A DNA stretch of 64,000 nucleotides from Scilla litardierei (GCA_030789695.1 CM061132.1:161430817-161494816); one strand, 5' to 3'. Counted from the first letter of the stretch, positions 12,190-24,421 are shown. The notes: generated by a model not told the origin, from the letters alone. Made by a program: numbers and translations.

Positions 12190-12600
12190 TCGTGTGTGGA
12201 CCGCCGTGACCCCCGATCCGCCGTCGCCCGTACGCTGTGCACCGCCGCCAAGCCCAGAGGCCGCCACCCCCTCGATCCGTACCCCCAAGCTCCGGAACCG
12301 CCGTGCGACCGCTCCGATCAGCCGCCCAAGCCTCGGATCTGCCCTACCGCCGCTCCGGATCGCCTCCCGAAGCTGCCTCGCACCCCGGGAAGCTGTCGCC
12401 GTCGCTCCGATCCCCGAGCCCGTCGCCCCGTGCCGGATCTGCACCCCCGTCGCCCGATCCGCCGCCTGGAAGCCGCCGACGCCGCCCCGAGCTCCGATCT
12501 GAGCCGCCGCCGCCGTTCCCACCCCGAGCTCGTCACCTGACGTCGATCCCGCCGCCCGCCGCCCCGAAGTCGCCGCTGCCCCTTCGCCCTGTGCTCGAGA
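12190..12600 (+). repeat. CpG-rich block within the gag-only element LTR (copy at 17417-17827)
   Basis: Extremely C/G-rich sequence of CCGCCG-type triplets in an otherwise AT-rich LTR, followed by an AGAAAGAAAA purine tract. It resembles a GC-rich 5' UTR. Long ORFs on both strands are composition artefacts. Confidence 0.7.
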
Positions 12601-12689
12601 GAAAGAAAAAAAAAAGAAAGAAAAGAGGAGAGAACGAGACAGAAGGAGAGAGTGATAAGAGAGGGGGAGAAATATTAAAGTAAGTGTTG

Positions 12690-12726
<37 letters not shown>

Positions 12727-13064
12727 GTTTTAGTTATTAAGTTAAGATTCTTATATATTAAGTTATCATAATGTTAATTATTATTAGTAGCTATAAGTTT
12801 ATGATTATAAAGTGTTATAAATTTTATTAAGATTATTAATTAATAAGTTTAGTTAAATTATTTTAACTTGTTAAGTTGAGTTTTGTTATAAGTTAAAATA
12901 GTAACCAAGTTGATTATTAACATTAGCCTCCAGGTTAATGTTATAATAAGTTGGTTAATTTGTCTTATAACTGGCTGATAACCATAAAACTGATACCACA
13001 ATCCTTTGACGCAGATATAACGTGCCTCACGTCACCAGCACTTGGGACACCCAAAACTCACATC

Positions 13065-13310
13065 ACTTCAGGCAAGTATATTGCTTCCTACAACTTTTCA
13101 AAGACGCAAGTATTTTCCCATTGCAAGTATACCGTTTCTGTTTTCAAAGACGCAAGTATTTACCACCTGCAAGTATATTCAACCTACAAGTTTTACCAGA
13201 CGCAAGTATTTTCCTATTGCAAGTATACGTTTTCAACGACGCAAGTATTTACCACCTGCAAGTATATTACTTTCTACAAACTTTTCAAAGACGCAAGTAT
13301 GCAATTTATA
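13065..13310 (+). repeat. Short tandem repeats inside the left LTR (right copy 18292-18540)
   Basis: Five occurrences of GACGCAAGTAT spaced about 43-52 bp, each paired with a GCAAGTATA half-unit. The third unit differs between the two LTRs although the flanks are nearly identical, which indicates unit turnover since insertion. Confidence 0.75.
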
Positions 13311-14815
13311 GTGAATTTACGAATTGGATGTTAAATTAGTCTCTTGTATGTAAATGTTGCTCGTTACTCTCGTAACCATGGAAATTGTTGTATAAAGACA
13401 ACTGGTCTTGTTATTTAATTGATGCATGCCTTGAAATAATTAACTAACGTGAGACATCGTGAAATCGTGCGCCTCGAAGGCGAAATCGTGATTTTCGTGA
13501 TGTCATGTGAGTTGACAATTCGTGCTTGTAATTCGTGAATTAGGCTGGCTCGTGTTCCAGCAGAACACTTGGGTGGGGTAGTTCAATGTAGTAGAGGCTG
13601 GAATGCTAGATTGCACTCTCGTGGTGAACTTGACCGACACCTGGCCGGGTCGGTGAGTAGAGAGTCACGGGTAGCTCCCGTTGACTTGGGTGTAATGCTT
13701 GTCACTTCCCCCTCAGACACTGGGCTTGTCACTAGATATGAGATTGATTGATGCACTCTTTTACCTCTGCTGGTACTATGGTGTAACCTGCTAAACTTAT
13801 TGTCCTGCTTATTGATGTACACTATGTTTGCCATACTTATTGTTGTACACACTACACTTGCCATGCCGGTTACTTTACGCACTACACCTTGTATTGATCG
13901 TTACTTTGCGCACAGCACTATGCCTGCTCACTACTTTATACACTACACTTGCTATGTTCACCACTTGCAGACCACATATTGCCATGTTTACTGTACGCAC
14001 TTCACCTTGCCATGTTAGCACTACACCTTGCCATGTCTACTTTCCACACTATACATTGCATGCTCACTACTCTGTACACCACACCTTGCTACACTTGCAT
14101 GTTTTATTACGCTACCTTACTTTCTTGGTTGTGCACCGTGGTGTTTTCCTCGCCCTTAAAATCATTTGCAAACTTTATTATTATCTTGCCGAGGGTCATT
14201 TTATCACTAACGTTTTAAATCTTGCCGAGCGACCCTCGCTGACGTATATTTCCTTGTTTGTGAAATATACGTTAGGTCTTGGGCAGAGTTCACCGAATAG
14301 TTCTTTTGGAGATTGAGCAGGAGGACCAAGAGAACCAGGAGCACGAGACCCACTGCTGAGGACGGCATTCCTTCGCAGCGCTGCCTTAAAAGTTTAATAC
14401 TTGTTGTTGTATTCTTTCAGGTGTATTTTAAATTCCATGTAACTGTTGTAATGGCCATGCTAGGCCTTAATTCCCTTGTGTACATGTAATCTGGATGTCG
14501 AATGTAATGATGGCATTACTTGTTGTTCCAATTGTTCGCAAAGCAAGAACCTGCCAAGTAGTCATACACAGACGCTTATTGTGCTTAAGTCAAAGAAGGA
14601 AGAAAAAAAAAGTACTTCTTCTTTGCTTTAAGCACAAGCGGACCCGTTCACGTCCTCGCCCCCAAGTATAATGGGAAGCGGGGCGTGACAGGTTTTAGTG
14701 GCGGCCCATGCAGGTCATGCTTTCTGCGAAATGCTCGGAACAATATGGATGTCATTATTAACTAGACTGTCTAGATAAATCTTGTACGCAAATGTTTACT
14801 TTGTTTGTTTGCAGC

Positions 14816-15904
14816 ATGGCAGGAAGACGTAACACGCGACAAGGATCTGGAGATACTGGAGGCGAGGAGGACGACATCCGCCAGATGCTTGGAGTTATGA
14901 AGGAAATGCTTGAGGTTCAACACCACTTGGTCCAGCAGGGATGTCAGGCTGCACCAGTTGCTCTACCGCCTCGCTATGAGCCTGGAGCCAAGCAGTTCCG
15001 AGAGATGCATCCGACGAACTTCTCTGGACGAGAGGGTCCACTAGCGGCCGAGGAATGGCTTCGCAACACTGCGGATAACTTGGGTCTTGCCCGAGTCAAT
15101 CCGAACGATTGGGTGGACCTCGCCAAGAAGCAACTGACAGACAATGCCCGTCACTGGTGGGATGCCGAAGAGGCTAGGCTGATCAAGCCGATTCCTTGGG
15201 CTACTTTCCATCAGAGGTTTGATGCCCAGTACTTCCCGAAGGCTGCAAAGAGGGAAATGCAACAACGCTTCATCAACCTGGAGCAGGGCACCAGGACAGT
15301 CGATGAGTATGAGGCTGAATTTACCATGCTGAGTCGATTCGCCCCTACACTGGTAGCAGACGAGGAGGACTGTGCACACCGCTTTCTACAGGGCTTAGAT
15401 CTGGATATACAGGGTGTGTTGCCCGGACACACCTTTACTACTCATGAGCAAGTCCTGGTAGCTGCGAAAAGGCACGAGCAGATCGCGAATCAGAAGAAGG
15501 AACGTCAGGCAGGCAAGCGTCCGCAGGAGCCGCCAAAGAATGATCTCCGACCGACTCAGACCACCAACTTCAAAAGGCCTGCAACTCCAGTTGACCCCAG
15601 ATTTACAGTGGCATGCCATCATTGTAACCGGATTGGACACGTCAAGAAGGATTGTCGTGTACTGTTGAACCAGTGTTTGGCATGCGGGGCACCTGATCAT
15701 ATTGCAAGGAACTGCCCTCGTCGCACTGGCAATTCTGCGACCCAATCTATGGTAGCATCAGGATCGACCCAACAGAGACCGCCTCTAGCCCCTCAGCGTC
15801 AAGTTCCTCAACAGGCCATTCCCGAACGTAGCCAGCACCAAAATTACTCTATGGTCACCGAGGAAGTTAGGGACGACGAGCCTGTGATGAATGATGACGT
15901 CTGA
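14816..15904 (+). CDS. Retrotransposon Gag with two zinc knuckles
   Basis: An intact 362-codon frame. The ATG at 14816 follows a TTTGTTTGCAG acceptor-like sequence and starts the conserved MAGRRNTRQ; the upstream in-frame ATG at 14792 is less likely. A Retrotrans_gag domain covers about residues 60-230 (AEEWLRNTADNLGLA, WWDAEEARL, INLEQGTRTVDEYEAEF, FLQGLDLDIQ). Two consecutive CX2CX4HX4C zinc knuckles follow (CHHCNRIGHVKKDC and CLACGAPDHIARNC). Gag packages element RNA into particles. The frame stops shortly after the second knuckle, where protease would begin in a complete Gypsy element, and no pol follows. The frame carries no visible damage, consistent with a recently mobile, non-autonomous element. 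Confidence 0.92.
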   Translation: MAGRRNTRQGSGDTGGEEDDIRQMLGVMKEMLEVQHHLVQQGCQAAPVALPPRYEPGAKQFREMHPTNFSGREGPLAAEEWLRNTADNLGLARVNPNDWVDLAKKQLTDNARHWWDAEEARLIKPIPWATFHQRFDAQYFPKAAKREMQQRFINLEQGTRTVDEYEAEFTMLSRFAPTLVADEEDCAHRFLQGLDLDIQGVLPGHTFTTHEQVLVAAKRHEQIANQKKERQAGKRPQEPPKNDLRPTQTTNFKRPATPVDPRFTVACHHCNRIGHVKKDCRVLLNQCLACGAPDHIARNCPRRTGNSATQSMVASGSTQQRPPLAPQRQVPQQAIPERSQHQNYSMVTEEVRDDEPVMNDDV

Positions 15905-16187
15905 ACCCTGACCTATAATCGCCCTTAATGATTCATATCATGTGCTTATCCTTGCCTGTCACTTCTTAGATGTATCTTTTGCTTTCTGATTCATCTACCT
16001 TGCTCTGCTATATTCAAGGTGTTGTTTTGAATGTTTCGATCTTAGAACCTTTTTCAATTGGGAAGTTTCCTTTCCTCTATATGTCCCTTCCTTCCTTGAT
16101 ACTCTGATACGTCGTCTATCAGGCTTTTCCTTGTTCATACCTAACTTAGGAAATTCCGAGGACGGAATTATTCTAAGGAGGGTAGGA
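15905..16187 (+). other. 3' untranslated region and polypurine tract of the gag-only element
   Basis: Pyrimidine-rich non-coding sequence ending in the purine tract AAGGAGGGTAGGA (16175-16187) directly before the right LTR; this primes plus-strand synthesis in such elements. Confidence 0.75.
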
Positions 16188-17919
16188 TGTAACGGCCTGT
16201 TCTTGTATATACGTATCTCGTACGTATTTGATTAGTATAATGATTTATTAGGGTATGATTTTATTATTTTCGTAACTCGAGCACGCGATTTAACGATCGC
16301 GTTTTTATCTCCTCTAACCGTGATTGACGTTGGATGCAGGGTCTGAATCGTATTAATCAAATCAAATCTTCACCAAACCGATCTTACCAATCAAGAATAC
16401 CTTGACCGAATCGATTGTCCAATCCGATCCTGATCCAAACATCTTGTCTGATCATCCCAGTCATAGCTGATCTTAACTACATCAATTTTCTAAATCAAGC
16501 CGTGATCATAATAAATCATATGTCTTAATTAAATCGAACTCTCCTAATCAATTCCCGATTAGGCCGATCCTCCGAATCGAATCTTAACCGAGTCGATGTC
16601 CCTGATCAGGATATCTTGACCGAATAAATACTACTCAATGTTATGAAATTGGATTTATTTATCCCAAATCAATTTCCTAAACCAAATCCAGGTATCCTAA
16701 CCACTTCTACTATCTTAACCTAGGAACTTTATAAACCTTAATTAGAACCCTAAACGATTAAATCAATAATATCCACTGGAATATTAATTATCCTAATTTA
16801 ATCTCATCAAATCATATCTTGTATATAATAATCTGCTTTAAATCTTAATACACTAACTAATTGCTACTAAGTAAATTTTAACCACTAATTACTTTTAGCT
16901 AAGAAGTTGACTACCAATTAAATTGTTACTTTTCCTAAACTATCTTACCTATTTACCTTAACCTAACCCACCCTACCTAATTAGAATCCAACAGAAATGT
17001 TGGTGAGATCCAACAACAATATTCAAGCCCCCCCACCTCACAACCACTCCCATCAACCTGTCTCCTCCCCTCCTCTTCTTAAACCAACATATTGGAACAA
17101 GCAAACCAGCATCAACAATAACACACAAGCATCATCATCGTCGTCACATCTCCATCAGCCACCCACATACGCCAACATCCCACCACCTCCTCCATACAGT
17201 AACGCACAAGCACAACCCTCCACAATCAGCCACCACAACAACCCAACCACAGATCAATCATCCCCAACCTCCTCCACCAGTCAAGCAACAAACAAACACC
17301 CCATTACAAACCAGAATCAAAACAAATCGACACCAAAAATCCAAAATCAACAAATCAGGATCCAAATCAGAATCGTCCCAAAATAAACCAATCGGAACCC
17401 AATTTCAGATTTGAAGTCGTGTGTGGACCGCCGTGACCCCCGATCCGCCGTCGCCCGTACGCTGTGCACCGCCGCCAAGCCCAGAGGCCGCCACCCCCTC
17501 GATCCGTACCCCCAAGCTCCGGAACCGCCGTGCGACCGCTCCGATCAGCCGCCCAAGCCTCGGATCTGCCCTACCGCCGCTCCGGATCGCCTCCCGAAGC
17601 TGCCTCGCACCCCGGGAAGCTGTCGCCGTCGCTCCGATCCCCGAGCCCGTCGCCCCGTGCCGGATCTGCACCCCTGTCGCCCGATCCGCCGCCTGGAAGC
17701 CGCCGACGCCGCCCCGAGCTCCGATCTGAGCCGCCGCCGCCGTTCCCACCCCGAGCTCGTCACCTGACGTCGATCCCGCCGCCCGCCGCCCCGAAGTCGC
17801 CGCTGCCCCTTCGCCCTGTGCTCGAGAGAAAGAAAAAAAAAAGAAAGAAAAGAGGAGAGAACGAGACAGAAGGAGAGAGTGATAAGAGAGGGGGAGAAAT
17901 ATTAAAGTAAGTGTTGTTG

Positions 17920-17953
<34 letters not shown>

Positions 17954-19927
17954 GTTTTAGTTATTAAGTTAAGATTCTTATATATTAAGTTATCATAATG
18001 TTAATTATTATTAGTAGCTATAAGTTTATGATTATAAAGTGTTATAAATTTTATTAAGATTATTAATTAATAAGTTTAGTTAAATTATTTTAACTTGTTA
18101 AGTTGAGTTTTGTTATAAGTTAAAATAGTAACCAAGTTGATTATTAACATTAGCCTCCAGGTTAATGTTATAATAAGTTGGTTAATTTGTCTTATAACTG
18201 GCTGATAACCATAAAACTGATACCACAATCCTTTGACGCAGATATAACGTGCCTCACGTCACCAGCACTTGGGACACCCAAAACTCACATCACTTCAGGC
18301 AAGTATATTGCTTCCTACAACTTTTCAAAGACGCAAGTATTTTCCCATTGCAAGTATACCGTTTCTGTTTTCAAAGACGCAAGTATTTACCACCTGCAAG
18401 TATATTGCTTCCTACAACTTTTCAAAGACGCAAGTATTTTCCCATTGCAAGTATACCGTTTCTGTTTTCAAAGACGCAAGTATTTACCACCTGCAAGTAT
18501 ATTACTTTCTACAAACTTTTCAAAGACGCAAGTATGCGATTTATAATGAATTTACGAATTGGATGTTAAATTAGTCTCTTGTATGTAAATGTTGCTCGTT
18601 ACTCTCGTAACCATGGAAATTGTTGTATAAAGATAACTGGTCTTGTTATTTAATTGTTGCATGCCTTGAAATAATTAACTAACGTGAGACATCGTGAAAT
18701 CGTGCGCCTCGAAGGCGAAATCGTGATTTTCGTGATGTCATGTGAGTCGACCATCCGTGCTTGTAATTCGTGAATTAGGCTGGCTCGTGTTCCAGCGGAA
18801 CACTTGGGTGGGGTAGTTCAATGTAGTAGAGGCTGGAATGCTAGATTGCACTCTCGTGGTGAACTTGACCGACACCTGGCCGGGTCGGTGAGTAGAGAGT
18901 CACGGGTAGCTCCCGTTGACTTGGGTGTAATGCTTGTCACTTCCCCCTCAGACACTGGGCTTGTCACTAGATATGAGATTGATTGATGCACTCTTTTACC
19001 TCTGCTGGTACTATGGTGTAACCTGCTAAACTTATTGTCCTGCTTATTGATGTACACTATGTTTGCCATACTTATTGTTGTACACACTACACTTGCCATG
19101 CCGGTTACTTTACGCACTACACCTTGTATTGATCGTTACTTTGCGCACAGCACTATGCCTGCTCACTACTTTATACACTACACTTGCTATGTTCACCACT
19201 TGCAGACCACATATTGCCATGTTTACTGTACGCACTTCACCTTGCCATGTTAGCACTACACCTTGCCATGTCTACTTTCCACACTATACATTGCATGCTC
19301 ACTACTCTGTACACCACACCTTGCTACACTTGCATGTTTTATTACGCTACCTTACTTTCTTGGTTGTGCACCGTGGTGTTTTCCTCGCCCTTAAAATCAT
19401 TTGCAAACTTTATTATTATCTTGCCGAGGGTCATTTTATCACTAACGTTTTAAATCTTGCCGAGCGACCCTCGCTGACGTATATTTCCTTGTTTGTGAAA
19501 TATACGTTAGGTCTTGGGCAGAGTTCACCGAATAGTTCTTTTGGAGATTGAGCAGGAGGACCAAGAGAACCAGGAGCACGAGACCCACTGCTGAGGACGG
19601 CATTCCTTCGCAGCGCTGCCTTAAAAGTTTAATACTTGTTGTTGTATTCTTTCAGGTGTATTTTAAATTCCATGTAACTGTTGTAATGGCCATGCTAGGC
19701 CTTAATTCCCTTGTGTACATGTAATCTGGATGTCGAATGTAATGATGGCATTACTTGTTGTTCCAATTGTTCGCAAAGCAAGAACCTGCCAAGTAGTCAT
19801 ACACAGACGCTTATTGTGCTTAAGTCAAAGAAGGAAGAAGAAAAAAAAGTACTTCTTCTTTGCTTTAAGCACAAGCGGACCCATTCACGTCCTCGCCCCC
19901 AAGTATAATGGGAAGCGGGGCGTGACA
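16188..19927 (+). repeat. Gag-only element 3' LTR
   Basis: 3740 bp, almost identical to 10961-14690 in the same orientation. Differences include one extra GTT in the microsatellite, rearranged units at 18292-18540 and a handful of substitutions. Confidence 0.93.
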
Positions 19928-21300
19928 TGGAACGAGACAATAAAAGATGAGCTGGACTCACTTATGTAACGTGAAATGTTCGGACCTAAAGTCCAGACAC
20001 CAAAAGGTGTCAAACCTGTGGGTAAAATAACACAAAAGAAGAAAAATAAGTACAAAATCGTATGCTATAAGGTACAACCTATAGCTCAAGGATATCTTTG
20101 CTGAAACTAGGGAATGAATAAATTAAATTAAGCTTGACTCATAAATGATGCATCGGATTCCCTAAGTTATCAAATGCGAATATCGTACGATTTGGCAAAG
20201 GAAATTTCGGATATGCTGCTTTTGGATGTTGTACCAGCATACCTTCAAGGATATCTTGGTAAAGATAAATTCCACATTTCCTTAAATGCCTGAATAGACT
20301 TCGGGACGTCTATTCTATTGAAGAAGAATAATAAGAATAATAAATAATATACAACCAAGAGAATCATTTGACAAAGCAATATTCCTACTAAGGGTTGTCT
20401 TTGCATCTGAGCAAAGGACATGATTTGAGATCATGGTTGTAAACAACTTAAATCTCATCGGATCTCCTGAAGAGAAAATCGAAACATCTGTTCAAGCCTG
20501 ACTATTAAACATGAAATGAAATACTTAGGCAAAAATAAATTAAGTCATTTCTCACAGATTTATTATCTTAATAGAATCCTGTTACATACGCACAGAAGTG
20601 CGTTGAAGAAATTACAAGGACCATTGTCATCCAAAGTACACCTATGGTAGTACACTCTTTGGATGTACAAAAAGACCACTTCTGTTCGCTGGAAGAGGGG
20701 GATGATATAATTGGTCATGAAGACCCTTATTTAAATGCAATCATGCACTCCTGGCTAACTGCACGCGTCCCGATATAACAGTTGCAGTAAACTCACTAGC
20801 CAAAGATAGTTAGGCACCTGAAAAGAGCCGTTAGACCGGGGTTAAGCATTTTCTGCGCTTCCTCCAAGGGTCGAAAGGTTTGGGCTTACATTATAAAGTA
20901 TCACCCTCCATGTTTATGCAAATGCAGTTTACAGGTCCAATCCCTATACTGAGAAATCATAGACCGGGTACCCACAGTGGGATGGCCATCTACTGTAGAT
21001 TTGCAAAGTAAATTATGAAGGCAACATCATCCTATCATTCCGAGATCCTCACCATTCCAGAAACACACCAATGGTGTATTTGATGGCGTATGGTGGTACA
21101 TCACATCCCAGTGACGGCTGGAATATATGTTGGTATTGTGGAGCTGACCACATAGTCTGAAGATCAACTTACCCCCTCTTTGAGGAGATTACACCAGATG
21201 CGACGAAACTAAGCACACCTTTCCAGAGTTTTTGGAGTCAGCGGTTGCTTAATGGTGGTGATATTTGTAATCTGTGTATATTTTCGAAATGTTGTAAATA
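19928..21300 (+). pseudogene. Copia-1 reverse transcriptase / RNase H remnant
   Basis: Immediately after the target duplication the Copia-1 frame resumes (WNETIKDELDSLM, then TPKGVKPVGKI), which is the start of a Copia RT domain. Further on, LLLDVVPAYLQGYL matches the RT core around its catalytic Asp, and VKHFLRFLQGSKGLGL near 20835 matches the RT-RNase H connection. The sequence is interrupted by many stops and frame changes and lacks a recognisable catalytic YVDD box. It is a decayed fossil. Confidence 0.7.
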
Positions 21301-21354
21301 CGAGTGATGAGATACGCCTAAGATATTTGAAAGCCTAAGGGCTTTTACAAATCA

Positions 21355-21665
21355 TGAGAGTTGAGCAAATTTGTACTCTGTTCCCTTAGTTATGGTTTTC
21401 CCATATGGTTTTCCATAGCCAAAGTTTTAACGAGGCAAATCACATCAACTCAGGATCCTGAAGTATCCACCCCTTTATGACGCTCAAAATCCCAAAGTGT
21501 TCATGAGCAGAGTCGCTTGTATAGATCAAGGGGAGTTAGAGAGCGTTTGTACTCTTTTTCCTTAACTATGGTTTTTTCCACATGTTTTCATAGCTAAAGG
21601 TTTTAACAAGGCAAATCTCACCAACTCAGGATCCTGAAGTATCCACCACAAGTGAAAATCCTACT
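21355..21665 (+). repeat. Tandem duplication in the Copia-1 3' region
   Basis: Two diverged copies (about 21365-21480 and 21545-21655) each contain TTTGTACTCT, a TATGGTTTT segment, TTTTAACRAGGCAAATC and CAACTCAGGATCCTGAAGTA. This region precedes the polypurine tract in this Copia type. Confidence 0.6.
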
Positions 21666-21710
21666 GCACTCAGAATCCTGAAGTATTCATGAGCAGATTC
21701 CACACCTATG

Positions 21711-21724
21711 GCTGGAAAAGGGAG
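21711..21724 (+). other. Copia-1 polypurine tract
   Basis: TGGAAAAGGGAG-type purine run directly before the right LTR. Confidence 0.7.
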
Positions 21725-21870
21725 TGTTGTGAATGACTATAGATGAGTTGGTTAGGATCACGGCTTATCTTATAGATAAGACCGTATTTATTGTATCTTA
21801 TCTCTGTACGCTCCTCCTCTTCTATAAATAAAGAGCTGTGTTTTCCTCCCACAGACGATGATTCATAACA
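21725..21870 (+). repeat. Copia-1 3' LTR
   Basis: 146 bp, same ends as the 5' LTR. TATAAATA is retained at 21823-21830. It is followed by the target duplication ATTTT. Confidence 0.92.
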
Positions 21871-21875
21871 ATTTT

Positions 21876-22838
21876 TGATTTGCTAAATAATTTACAATGA
21901 AAAATACAATGACATTCATTCATTTAACCAATATATACCATTAAAACTTAGGGGCTATTAAAGCGTGTATATAACAATACCAATAACTTGCATTTTGTTT
22001 TGTAGATTTTAAATTTATTTTCATAAAAATTGTAATACGTTTTATCACATCTCGGTTAAGAAGGGTGTGGAGTTGACAATATATCTATTACGATTATAAC
22101 ACAAAAATTTTGGGATGAACCATGAACTTTGGTGTCCTCTTATTGCTCTTCAGATGAGCCTTAACATAAATGATAAAAATTAAGCGACATGTGAACTTTT
22201 TTTAATGACAAACTTGTAAATAAGTGATCTGTGAACTCAGCAAAGAATTTTTAATGACAAACTTATAAATAAGTGGTCCGTTAACTCAGCAATCAGATAC
22301 GTGCTAATAGTCATTACTCATTAAAGCTGTAATTGTTGCCTTAAAACATCACTTTCTTTCCATAAAATGTCGCCTTCCTTGTACAGTTGTACAATTATTG
22401 GTTTGGTACGTACGCAGGTTTTTACTCTCTCTCTCTCTCTCTCTCTCCCCTCTTTGTCGGTCCTTTCACGTTTGCTGTCGGCAAAATTTCGAGCTTTACT
22501 GCATCAGAAAAGATTTTTAAAAAACAGACTAAAAACCAAATCAGGAACTCTTCTTGTTTATTTTACTGCCTTAGATTGAGTCATGACATCATGCGGTCAG
22601 TTGATAAGAGAATCGAGATCCATCTAGCTTTAACAAAGGGTTGTTTAAGCTTGAAACTTAAGCCTTCCAGAAAAAACACTGCACATTAATTACGCTGAAA
22701 GATGGGGTGGGATCAATGGATCTAATGGCTCAGAGACAAACAACAAGGTAATCAAACAAAAATCTCACAACACACCTCAAAATCAAATGAGACAAAACAT
22801 CCCCCCTAAAAAAACAAAAGAAAAATCTCACAAACGCA
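21876..22838. other. Non-coding DNA downstream of the MYB gene
   Basis: AT-rich DNA with no transposon ends seen. It contains a (CT)n run at about 22425-22447 and a small direct repeat (TTTTTAATGACAAACTT near 22199 and 22248). The part nearest 22838 should include the MYB 3' UTR. Confidence 0.5.
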
Positions 22839-24421
22839 TCAATCTGAAAAAAGCCAACTTGCCCACGACTCCTCTTCTAGTTGCTGCGGTCCACCGTACC
22901 CTTCCTTCTCTTGGGCCTCGCCGTCCCATAGCCATGACCACATCTCCCCCTCCTCGTGGGACCACTGCGTGTGGCCCACCTCCTCCATGTCCATGTCCAT
23001 GTCCATGCCCCAGTCCAGCAGCTTCTCCGCTGGGGCCGACGAAGGCCCGCTTCCATCCGTGCTGCCCCACAGCCCACTATCCGGGCTCGGCAGTTGGGCT
23101 TGGCCCAGCCCCGAGGCGGGATGCTCGCTCGGATCCAACAACAGGCCCTGGCGCGGGTCCGCCAATGCCCCGCTGCAGTTGCTCTCAGCTGAAGTGTTTG
23201 GGCCGCCGCCGCCGCCGCCGCCCTCGTCGCAGTGCTGATGCTCTTGTTTATGGGTGGTGAGAGTGGTTGGGCTCTTCTTCATTGCAGAGCGGCTAGTCCG
23301 GCCGCCCCGACGCTTGCCGCCGCCGGGGACTTTGTCGAGGACCATCATGACGATCTCGTTCTCGCTGCCGATCTTTCGGAAGCTGTGGACCCTCCGGCTG
23401 AGGTGGGAGTTCCAGTAGTTCTTGATTTCGTTGTCTGTTCTCCCCTGGAGGTGCCCGGCTATTAGTGACCACCTACAATCGTTAGGATTAAAAAAGGGAA
23501 AATTTAGTATCAATTTTGATTGGCGAACCATTGAAACATAGGGTCAACTGGCTTTATTATTTAAAACCATTGCTCTCCGAGCAATGATTTTTGGGTTAAT
23601 CCCTAAATCTTGATTAGTCCTAGAAATAAATAAATAAATAAGCAGTTGAAAGTTATGAGACAAGAAGGTGGGTGAAGCATCTGCCGGCTCACGGTTTGAG
23701 CATTGCTACGTGAGTACGTCAACCACCGGTAGCGGCCCGAGTGGTCCTTTTTCGGATCGACCACGTGGCACATTTCTATTGGGCTCCTAAGTGGGCCCAA
23801 GCCCATCACATGCAGGTCCGTCCCAGTCAGTCTGATCAACTGGCCCATAGGATCAACCACCTCCCACATTTAAGGAGCCCTTGTCCTATTATCTTAAAGA
23901 TGGGCCCGTGGGCCCCATCTCCACAGGGAGGTCTCTCATGGACCACATTATTAAGAATATACTTAATGTCAAAGATCAGAGCCATGCAGCCCATTGATTA
24001 GCCCCCGTGCTACCGTGATAAGAAAAGGGAGATCTGAAACACTGTAGAAGCAGCAAACAGTAACAAGTATAATAGTGTTTTATTATTATTATTATTATTA
24101 TTGTAATATTGATGAGATGGTTTATCTCATGTGGCAATGTCACATCGTCACATGAGACAAACTCCTCCAAATCACCACCAAATATTTACAAGGTGGTCAC
24201 TCTCTCTTCGCCCAAAAAATCACCTCCCAAACTCACTTATTTACATGTTTGTCCTATGGGATCTTTCCCTTATAACTCCCAAGTTTTTTCCATTTATCCT
24301 TTTATCCCGACGATACCAAACACATACACCCACACCTTTTATTACTTTTCGTTTGCATGCGTGCACTGCATTCTGTTCGTGGGATTTTTTTGGCTCCGTA
24401 CACTGTTAGCACGGGTTATTT

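Larger units (their letters stand above)
10961..14690 (+). repeat. Gag-only element 5' LTR
   Basis: 3730 bp. In order: AT-rich start, TATAAA at 11503-11508, an Asn/Ser/Pro-type low-complexity stretch, a CpG-rich block (12190-12600), a purine-rich tract, a (TTA)n microsatellite (12693-12725), five copies of a GACGCAAGTATT-containing repeat (13065-13310), and a series of degenerate 30-bp repeats with CACTACACTTGCCATG (13800-14100). Confidence 0.93.
10961..19927 (+). mobile_element. Gag-only LTR retrotransposon with 3.7-kb LTRs, nested in Copia-1
   Basis: LTRs of about 3.73 kb (10961-14690 and 16188-19927) begin TGTAACGGCCTG and end GGGCGTGACA. The target duplication TGGAA is at 10956-10960 and 19928-19932. 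The internal part is only about 1.5 kb and encodes a single Gag; no protease, RT or integrase is present. The LTRs differ by only about a dozen substitutions plus repeat-length changes by eye, so the insertion is recent. The LTR termini, the CCHC Gag and the pre-LTR sequence GGACGGAATTATTCTAAGG resemble Gypsy chromoviruses (Tekay/Del). Enzymes would have to come from a related autonomous element. The structure matches the class described as TR-GAG, with unusually long LTRs. Confidence 0.93.
5994..21870 (+). mobile_element. Copia-1: old Copia LTR retrotransposon hosting a nested element
   Basis: Two 146-bp LTRs (5994-6139 and 21725-21870) start TGTTGTGAATG and end ATTCATAACA. They are flanked by the 5-bp duplication ATTTT (5989-5993 and 21871-21875). 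The primer-binding site CGTTATCAGCACGAG follows the left LTR, a type common in short-LTR plant Copia elements, and a purine tract precedes the right LTR. Gag, integrase, RT and RNase H remnants lie in the expected Copia order but are broken by stops and frameshifts. The two LTRs differ at roughly a dozen of 146 positions by eye, so the insertion is old. A second retroelement (10961-19927) splits it, and without that it would be about 6.9 kb. Confidence 0.92.

Noticed and set aside
11770..12683. Pro/Ser/Asn-rich and Arg-rich ORFs (repeated at 16997-17910)
   Set aside because: They lie in the LTR of the gag-only element, duplicate with it, and reflect CpG-rich or CA-rich composition.
13583..14316. 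ORFs of 72-162 codons in both LTR copies
   Set aside because: Made of degenerate CACTACACTTGCC repeats; no protein similarity recognised.
14691..14710. Primer-binding site for the gag-only element
   Set aside because: The sequence after the LTR (GGTTTTAGTGGCGG) does not match a tRNA 3' end I can name with confidence, so it is not annotated.
22787..23465. Plus-strand ORFs opposite the MYB third exon
   Set aside because: Antisense shadows of a GC-rich exon; the minus strand encodes a canonical MYB domain with correct splice sites.
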